From Schistocerca nitens (taxonomy: Eukaryota > Arthropoda > Insecta > Orthoptera > Acrididae): 64,000 bases of DNA. The stretch covers positions 738,456,450 to 738,520,449 of the forward strand of contig NC_064615.1 of NCBI RefSeq assembly GCF_023898315.1, read 5' to 3'. The position numbers were made by a program, and so were the translations under genes. The notes beneath the pieces were generated by a model. That model was given only the letters and a program-made list of their open reading frames with translations, searched no databases and was not told the DNA's origin. Position 1 is the first letter of the stretch. Each line of letters begins with the position of its first letter. This document shows positions 56,803-64,000 of the stretch, piece after piece.

Positions 56803-58082
56803 CAAGGCTGTCTGAAAAGTTCTCGACCTCACCCAGAGATGACAGCACTACTTGCATGATTTTCTTTCCCTTCTTAAATTGGTACATGTGTTAGTGCCAT
56901 AAAATTGTAAGTCGATCCAGGCAGCAGTTGACTGTAGGCAGTCATTTGAAGTAGTTGTGGTGTGCAATTTGTTGAAAATTTAAAAAATTAAGTATTTTGC
57001 AATGATAAAATTCTTCATAAAAGAAGGTTTAATGCTGATCAAAATTCATTTATGGGTTTTAAATTTGTATGGCAGCTCATCACCTTCAATTTACACCATG
57101 AAAAAATGGGCTGCTCAGTTCAAATGTGGCTGTGAAAGTGTACAAGATGTTCCACATGAAGGACGTCCAAAAAGCGCAAGCACACCGGATATCATCAACA
57201 AAGTGCATATGATTTTGGAAGATTAGCATATAAAGGTGTGTGAAAGTGCTAATGCTCTAAGGATATCAAAGGAACATGTTGGACACACATTGCAGAAGAA
57301 ATTGAACATGAGAAAGCTTTGCACAAGATGAGTGCTATGTGTGCTCACTGTGGATCATAAACGCATTCGCATGATACTTTCCGAAAAGTGCTTTGTGAGT
57401 TGTAAGAAAAATGGAAGTGTCTTTTAGCATTGATACATGAGTGGATGAAACACAGATTCACCCTACACAACTGAATACAAACAGGAGTCTCTGCAGTGAA
57501 TAGAAGTTGCTTTTTCAGCTGTAAAGAAGGTACTGATGGTACCATTGGTAGGGAAGATCATGGTGTCACTGTTTTGGGATGTGAAAGGAATTATGTTGAT
57601 TGACTATCCTGAAAAAGGTAAAACCATAACTAAAGAATACTACTCTCAACTTCTTACAAAATTCGACTCAAGCGTTCATGAAAACAGACATGGCTTAAAG
57701 AAGAAAAATATCATCTACCATCAGGACACTGCACTTGCCCACAAAAGTGTCTTGGAAGTGGAAAATTGAGGGGTTTGAGCTACAACGTGCTGGAATATCC
57801 ACCTTATGTCCCAAATACGGCTCCCTTAGACTTCCATCTGTTCTTAAAACTGAAGAAATTCCTCACTGGTCACTGCTTTTCATACAGTCAAGAAACCATC
57901 GCAGCTGTATGTGGGTACTTTACAGCACTAGCAGAGGAATGTTACAGAGAACGGACAATGGCATTGGAACACCAATGGATTAAATGTATTGATATTAGAG
58001 GTTATGTTGAAAAAGAAAACTTCTTTGAAAGTTTAAATTATTGTTTTCACTATCAGGCCAAGAACTTTTCAGACCCCTCTCA
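56803..58082 (+). mobile_element. mariner transposon inside the LINE
   Basis: The ends share TCTGAAAAGTTCT (56811-56823) and the complement of AGAACTTTTCAGA (58060-58072). The transposase N-terminal HTH (57002-57226) reads KKWAAQFKCGCESVQDVPHE, GRPKSASTPD. The middle (57536-57769) reads VSLFWDVKGIMLIDYPEKGK and the end (57766-58125) YPPYVPNTAPLDFHLFLKLK. The first-aspartate block near 57430-57480 is degraded. Frameshifts mean that it cannot be active. End positions are accurate to a few bases. Confidence 0.85.
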
Positions 58083-58235
58083 TAAACCAGAAAAAGACAA
58101 AAGTAATGAGAAGAATCAGAAATGAGAATAGTGAGAAGCTTAACATCGTAATTGGTGATCATGAAAATTTCTCTACAAATTTCTTTACAATTTTGGAGCA
58201 AGAATACCACCAGTTTTACTGACGATAAGTTGTTG
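58083..58235 (+). mobile_element. decayed RTE-like LINE, right part
   Basis: The translation KTKVMRRIRNENSEKLNIVI directly continues the RT that stops at 56800 (…LVSTYDLT). This shows that the mariner entered just before the block after motif C. Confidence 0.6.
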
Positions 58236-58919
58236 AACAATAGCTACATACAATGGAAAGTAATTTATGTGTTTGTTAAAACCATTTTCATGTGAATCAG
58301 CAGAAGTACAGAAAGGATGATGAATGTTATGAAAAAAACACAACCTTACAACCAGGCCCCTGTAAGTGACTTCCATGTTCCTCTCTATGTTCAGCTTCAC
58401 AATTTAATCTGAAGATAAACCAGTTCTAACAGCAGCTTCATATCAAAGAACATTCGTTGCCCAGATGTGTTTAAAAGCAGAAAGAAAGTGGAAGAAAAGC
58501 ATTTTTAAAGGAAACTACATACATTAACAGTCACATTCATCATGTTCAACAACTGGTAAGTAAATATGTTGTTGCACCAAGAATAATTCAGACAATACAG
58601 ATCTCTGAGAAATATATAAGTTGCTGGAATTCTGTGGTGTGTACCGTGTGTTTCATTGTAAATCTCTTTCCCAATGTTTTGTTGACATTTCTCTTACATT
58701 TGTTATATAATGCATCTCTTTCTGTCACTATGAATTCCTACTGAGCTGTTTATTTGTGACTGGAAATTTATCAGTACTGACATCACGTTTCTCTTCATTT
58801 GTGGGCTGTATGACTACTGCCTCGTTTTATCTCTTCCTTATCTCATTTTCCTCTTTAAGGTCCAAATTAATAAATTAGTGTTTACCTGCTCAGACAGCAT
58901 AATGTGCAGCACACTAGCT
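58236..58919. other. intronic sequence, nothing recognised
   Basis: No coding or repeat family was assigned. Confidence 0.4.
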
Positions 58920-59275
58920 TGTGTGACAGGAAGGTAAGCCAGACACAGATTGAATCCATGCAACAGATTAACAACTTTGGGCTGGTACACTGGGCTGCCT
59001 GAATGTGGTCTGTGGGCAGTTTCTCATAGGCAAATGTTGAACTTGTCCCCATATTCTGCCTTTGAGAATGTGAGACACAAACTGTTAAAATATGATAAAA
59101 TACAAAAGAAGATTTACATGAGTCACAGACAGGCAGGGCACACAGCTTCCCTTCCTTAGGTTACCTTGAAGACTGTGACATTAGAAAGGGCATCTAGCCG
59201 TGGATTTGATCCAGGTTTTTCTTTGCTCCCTGTCTTGCAAGCTAGACCGCTGTGCGTTATATTATATGAGCAGAT
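58920..59275 (-). repeat. possible decayed tRNA-derived SINE
   Basis: The minus strand near 59240-59275 reads ACGCACAGCGGTCTAGCTTG (A-box-like), followed about 40 bases later by GGATCAAATCC (B-box-like). Head and spacing suggest a tRNA-derived SINE, but no second copy or target duplication supports it. Confidence 0.35.
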
Positions 59276-59400
59276 ACTATTAATTATTGTTTTTATTACA
59301 TCAAAATTAAATTTATAATTTTATCAATAAATGTATATTCATCAGATATCTTTAGATGAAAAGAAATGAAATGTCCAATATTAAAAATGTTTTATTCCAG

Positions 59401-59570
59401 GGGCGCTTTTATAAATACCCAGGTGACAAAGAAGCACGCCGTGATGCATTTCAAAGACTTTCACTGGATGTTTGTGACCCAGCAGGCTGCCTATCAGAGC
59501 TCTGCATCCAGCTGGCCATCATCATGATTGGCAAGCAGTGTTTCAACAACTTCCTTGAGATCTTCTTACC
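59401..59570 (+). CDS. anoctamin exon with transmembrane helix 6 start
   Basis: This 170-bp exon lies between TTTTATTCCAG and TTACC/GTAAGA. It continues the IAFFK end of the exon at 25449: GRFYKYPGDKEARRDAFQRL, SLDVCDPAGCLSELCIQLAI, IMIGKQCFNNFLEIFLP. GRF.YPGD, ECDPAGCL-like (VCDPAGCL) and ELCIQLAIIMIGKQ are standard anoctamin motifs. It ends two bases into a codon. The Ca2+-binding residues of later helices must lie beyond 64000. Confidence 0.97.
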
Positions 59571-60655
59571 GTAAGAGATTAACGAATTTAGTCAGTAATT
59601 CCACATAATTTTATAATACTGCTGTTTATATACTGCTTGAGCAATTGAGATACACTGGTTTCTATAATAGAGCAAATATTATTTTAAAAAAACAAAGGAA
59701 TTACTTCATAAATTGACTATGTTACTAACAGATAACTGCTGCGCAGAACTACAACATGCAAACCAGCAATGCTGTAATCAACTCATATCATCTACTCTTT
59801 GCAAACAATTGCACATTTGAGAGTTGATCAGTATTTATTTCTGTGACTAAGAGATGAGCCACCTGGGATGATCAAACCAGTCAAATGACATCAAAGCATT
59901 ATTTACTTGAGAAACTGCAATGAAGAGTCATTTACAGACTGGAAGCAGTAAAAGCTTAGACAGAAATGGCTATGCGGTTAAATGTTCATCTTTGTGTACT
60001 TCACAGACAGAAAACAAGTTCTAATACGCAGATTCAATAACTGGAAAGTATAGCTAAGGCCTTCAACATGCAATAACAATCAAAATTTACTATTAGGCAC
60101 TTTAAAAAAGGGGAGAACACAATTCCATCACAGCTACAATCTGTCCGTGTTCTGGTCACTTATAGGGGGACATCATTAAATCCCATGAACAGAATGCTTT
60201 ATGAAAGTGGTATGTAAACAAGTAAATCTTTGAAATGTGTACTTACATATAGAAGCACTGCACTGCACATGACAAAATGCTGACTCGACTGAAAAAGTAT
60301 AGAGGATCATTCTCCGCATTCACCCGGTGTAACTTGCATTTTGACGGTAGATGTTTGTTGACTTGTGTGAAATAAGATCCACTATAAAACATCTTGAAAA
60401 GTGATGCCTTCAAGCAAGACAGTATCTGTGTGGGGGTTGTGTAATGCTTGGCAAAGTCTAAAGGTGGCCTTTACCCAAAAGTGGATGTCAAATGGCTAAT
60501 TGATGATTCAGTAGTATTATTATTATTACAAAACATGCCACTATCCAATACTTTGTAAGGCTTGTGTTGGCAGTAGCTTGTACAGACCAATTTGTTGTCT
60601 AGCCATTTGCAGCTACTGCGATAGATACCACATTGCCCCATTTATAGTTATGTAA
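59571..60655. other. intronic sequence, nothing recognised
   Basis: AT-rich intron. No transposable-element signature was found. Confidence 0.45.
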
Positions 60656-60659
60656 TTCC

Positions 60660-60920
60660 AATCTGATCCAACACACCTTAAGTCAAACAATGTATGTATG
60701 CAGAAGAGGAGATTACCAACTGGGACAGTGCACCTAAAGGTAATAAAGTGATTATTCAGCAGAAGCAGGCTGTAAGAATAGTGATTATTTGACAGAAGCA
60801 AGCTGTAAGAATATTGTGTAAAATTAATAGCTATACATATTGCAGAAGCTTTTTTCAAGGTTCATGGAATTCTTAAACTCCCCTATTTTGTAATAGTTTT
60901 TGTTACTAATAATGAAAATC
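60660..60920 (+). pseudogene. LINE C-terminal scrap with a 35-bp tandem duplication
   Basis: Read across a frameshift, the + strand gives a VIIQQKQAVRIVII / QKQAVRILCKINSYTYCRSF block. It resembles the QKRAVRI(I)CG...CRPLFK region of Jockey/CR1 LINEs. GCAGAAGCAGGCTGTAAGAA (60760) recurs as ACAGAAGCAAGCTGTAAGAA (60794), which duplicates the QKQAVR peptide. Confidence 0.55.
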
Positions 60921-62040
60921 TGATCAGCTGAACTGTGATTTACACTGTAACAATACTAGAGACAAAAATACAGTAATTTCCATGTAGACTTTTCCTCCCT
61001 GTCTAGGGTTCAGAAATGATATATATAATCTGGTGAAAAAGTAGTCAGCAAAGTCCTATCAAATATATAGCAAGAACTTGGGAAGCCAAATTAATTTAAA
61101 GACAATTAACAACATACCTAATTAGACACCCTTTCCACAAAATTATCTAAATATCTATATTCAAATACTGAAAAGTTCCGTTAGCTACATGGCAAGTGGC
61201 AGTGTTTGTTGCAAAGCTGTGTGACAAGTATTAATGTTGTATAATAGGTCTCATTGGTTACAGATGTAGATAAATATATAGTCCTTGAGTGGCATGCCAT
61301 TTTTTATAACACAAGTGGACATGCGTCGTACATTGCACACATTTACAGAACAGCTGTCTTGGTTATCAATGTAAATATTTATGAGCATTATCGTAGTTTA
61401 ATCTTAGTTTAACTACACAATGGTAAAATAAACTTACATTATATGAACTAAATCACTGTGTAATTAAACAATAACATAATAAACTTTCATTATATCACTC
61501 TGTTGTCACGTGCAGATGTTACACTACAGTAAGGACCCACTCGAAGCATTAAGCAGCACTGTTGGATCAGGTCCCACCCAACTGCTTACTTAATTTAGAC
61601 AACTGCCTCATTGTGGGATTATGCTGCTGGTATCTGGATCATTTTCTTGCACAGATCATAATTTTTTTCTTGTATAGGTCACTGTTTATTTTGTATTACT
61701 GCTGCTCATTTGGACATATGACAACACAACTTATCATTGTATTAGCTGAAGCAATAATGAAGGAATATCTACAGGCTTGCAGTTACAACAATGGAATGCT
61801 GCAAGACAATGTTATTTTGTGGTTACCACACTTCATACATAGGCATGCCCACCGAAGGGTTAATTTGTAAAATCCCGTTGTCATTAAGTAAATATTAAGT
61901 TAACAGTTGCAGATGAGTTGTAACTATTTAGTATAACAAGGAGACAGCAGATTGCTTCAAACTAGTAGCTTTCTTTTTAATTTACTTGATTAAATTTAGT
62001 TGACTCAAGAACGAATAGCATCAAGCAATATAGTAACAAT
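60921..62040. other. intronic sequence, nothing recognised
   Basis: A 102-codon frame at 61562-61870 has no known motif. No repeat family was recognised. Confidence 0.4.
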
Positions 62041-62281
62041 ATTAGAGAAGGGAAGTTGCTACTCACCATATAGTGGAGATGCTGAGTCGCAATAGGCACA
62101 ACAAGAAGATTCACAACAATTACATCTTTCAGCCATTAAGGCCTTTGTCAGCAATAGACACACATACACATATGCACACACATAATGGCCGAAAGCTATA
62201 ATTGTGTGAATCTTTTTGTTGTGCCTATCGCGACTCAGCATCTCTGCTGTATGGTGAGTAGCAACTTTCCTTCTCTAATAT
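62041..62281. repeat. palindromic Penelope-like terminal repeat
   Basis: Arms of about 100 bp: left AGTTGCTACTCACCATATAG, GGAGATGCTGAGTCGC (62054-62090); right GCGACTCAGCATCTCTGCTG, ATGGTGAGTAGCAACTTTCC (62230-62270). Both run on through GGCACAACAAGAAGATTCAC and its mirror. A hammerhead-like core (CTGACAA..GGCC..GGCTGAAAGA, minus) sits at 62127-62152. The loop of about 40 bp is CA-rich. Confidence 0.8.
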
Positions 62282-62815
62282 TGTTACATTCCATCCGGGA
62301 TTTTCCATTGTTTGATCAAGTAGTGTGGTGATAGATTATTGTTAATACAGCACACAGATTAAGTTTCTACAGTATCCTTCTCATTTCTTAATTTATGCTT
62401 TGACTCGTTCCATGTCTCTGAAGGTTCTGTATTACTACATTATTTAAAAACAATTGTAAACTTTAGTTTTCGTTTCTATCTGTTGTAGTGTAGTTATCAT
62501 ACCTTCCAATCTTCCATGGGTGAGGAAAAGAATGATTGTTGATCCAAAAAGTGTATTCCTTGTCTACAAAACAAGCCTCCCTTGACACAGCACGAGATGC
62601 CATGGTCAGTAACCAAAGATCATGACAAGGGAATTGCAAACTCTAAATACAAATTAAGAAAGAGGCAGACACTTTTATAACTGTGCAAGTCTAGATTGGG
62701 GGACGGGCTAGAGCCAACCAGTTAGAACCATGGACCAAAACAGCTCATGAAGTACATATTTGGTGTTGGGAGTTATACAAACATAATCAAACAATAGGAT
62801 GGAATAACAGCAACA
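62282..62815. other. intronic sequence after a PLE end
   Basis: The first 45 bases (ATTGTTACATTCCATCCGGG, ATTTTCCATTGTTTGA) are the outer end of the PLE family. The rest is unassigned. Confidence 0.45.
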
Positions 62816-63005
62816 CTATGAAAAGTGTAGACTGCTACTAACACATGGAGACGGTATCAAGTAACACACAATCACAATGAAAATACTGTTAAACATTTAA
62901 GCTTTCAGACAAAAAGGTCCTTCTTCAGAAGTAGAAAACACACATGTATTCACATAAGCAAAGCTCACACCAGATGGCTGCTGTCTTCATCTGCTGTGGC
63001 CCAGC
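62816..63005 (-). repeat. Penelope-like terminal repeat with hammerhead-like core
   Basis: The minus strand reads CTGAAGA, A, GGAC-loop-GTCT, GAAAGC (62901-62928), followed by ACATGTGTTTT-type sequence upstream and a GCAGTCTACACTTTTCAT end. The layout matches the repeats at 17870 and 62041, diverged in sequence. Confidence 0.55.
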
Positions 63006-63189
63006 CCAGTGAGATTGAAATATAGTCCTAAGAACATCAAAATCTTGAGGACAGTCTTGTTTCCTGTTTCTGTGAAACCCATTACAACTGCATAAATTTA
63101 TGTACAGAAATGTAGCACACCTTTCAATATATTAAAAAATGGGGGAGGGGTGGAGAAGAAGAATAAAGATCCAATTGGTCATGAAATGG

Positions 63190-64000
63190 AAGCCACAGTG
63201 AAAATCAAAAATGTTTTATTTGTAACATTTAGCCACACCTTCCATCTACTTCTCTGCATAGTCATCATTCTGTCTTAGATATTTGTTGCAGCGTGGTCCA
63301 ATTTTCCAATATCCTTGACACAGAAAGCTGCCTGTGCTTTCAGCAGATTTTCTATGCTGGTCTGCAGCTTGTTGTCTGTGTTAAAATGCTGTCCTCATAG
63401 GCAGCATTTCATGATAAAAGACATGAAAGTCAGAGGGTGCCTAGACAGTACTGTATAGTAGCAAACACTTTCCACTGAAAACACTGCCAGAATATCTTTG
63501 TTGCAGCTGCAGTGTGGAGCCAAGCATTGTCGCAAGGAAGGGAAATGTGATGACAACATTCCTTTTCACTTGTTCTGAATTGGCCTTAAGAGACATTGAA
63601 GAGTCATGCTGTATGATGGCAGTGCAGTGATGGTTGTGCCACTTCCCATGAATTCCATAAATGAAATTCCTTTCCAATCCCACAACACAGTAGCCATATG
63701 CTTTCTGATGGAGGAGGTTCCCTTGGACTGCTTTGTTTTATTTGGGAAATGAGAATGCATCCACAATTTGGATTGCGCATTTGTTTCTTCATTTTCAAAA
63801 TGGACCTATGTCTCACCTCCTGTGACAGTTTCGTTCAAAACAAATCTTGTCCTTCATCATGGTAGCTGCAGAAATGTCGAGACGGCACCCATTCACTGTG
63901 TTTTGCTATGATTGTACAGCATCTTGGAAACCCATCCTGCACAGTTTGCGATACTGAAGTCTCTCACTCATGATGATATAGAGAGCTGACATTGAAATTC
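63190..64000 (-). mobile_element. mariner transposase pseudogene running off the window
   Basis: Minus-strand frames give TGGETYVHFENEETNAQSKLWM-like sequence across 63720-63830, then LLCCGIGKEFHLWNSWEVAQ / TVLWDWKGISFMEFMGSGTT (63566-63766), TLQCLLRPIQNK and a C-terminal part near 63300-63480. This is the (V/A)(F/L)WDxKGxxxxEFMxxGTT region of mariner. Frameshifts break it. The N-terminus lies beyond base 64000. Confidence 0.75.

Noticed and set aside
61562-61870. 102-codon frame with hydrophobic stretches, possible anoctamin exon
   Set aside because: The sequence does not match the anoctamin region expected after FLEIFLP and lacks consensus splice borders in frame.

Overview
This window looks like a stretch of a large, repeat-rich arthropod genome, most likely an orthopteran (locust or grasshopper). 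It is AT-rich, has no bacterial-style gene packing, and carries spliced exons with consensus AG/GT borders. Two tRNA-derived SINE families, long GT/CA runs and many decayed LINE, mariner/Tc1 and Penelope-like copies match repeats I associate with Schistocerca. The genus is inference; the interspersed-repeat eukaryotic nature is read directly.

The only host gene I can support is the middle of an anoctamin (TMEM16-family membrane protein) on the + strand. Seven exons are visible: 1812-1919, 11789-11994, 19136-19302, 21680-21897, 22510-22671, 25449-25592 and 59401-59570. Every junction keeps phase. They encode the end of the cytosolic N-terminal region and roughly the first half of the membrane domain. 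The 5' and 3' ends lie outside the window. The intron between the sixth and seventh exons is about 33.8 kb and holds most of the mobile DNA.

Layout. 1-11.8 kb: mariner pseudogene with a SINE in it, first exon, Tc1 fragment, decayed LINE, a mariner with both terminal inverted repeats, a SINE and a Tc1/mariner-type transposase remnant. 11.8-25.6 kb: five anoctamin exons, with a second Tc1/mariner remnant, an inverted pair of Penelope-like (PLE) 3' ends, PLE palindromes and a Mutator-like transposase pseudogene in the introns. 25.6-59.4 kb: one intron of nested insertions. These include an RTE-type LINE inside a Tc1 element (13-bp target duplication), a PLE inside an RTE remnant, a LINE split by a Tc1 that holds another LINE and a SINE, an RTE holding a mariner that holds a PLE palindrome, a CR1-like LINE with an esterase-like ORF1, and a mariner inside another LINE. 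59.4-64 kb: the last visible exon, a LINE scrap, two more PLE-derived repeats and a mariner running off the end.

The most interesting signals are a 1.57-kb head-to-head Penelope element with 733-bp near-identical arms, each coding for a GIY-YIG endonuclease region, and a recurring hammerhead-ribozyme-like core (CTGANGA, one extra base, a short stem, GAAA). That core appears in at least eight places within otherwise different PLE-related repeats. Boundaries of decayed elements are approximate unless a target-site duplication is quoted.
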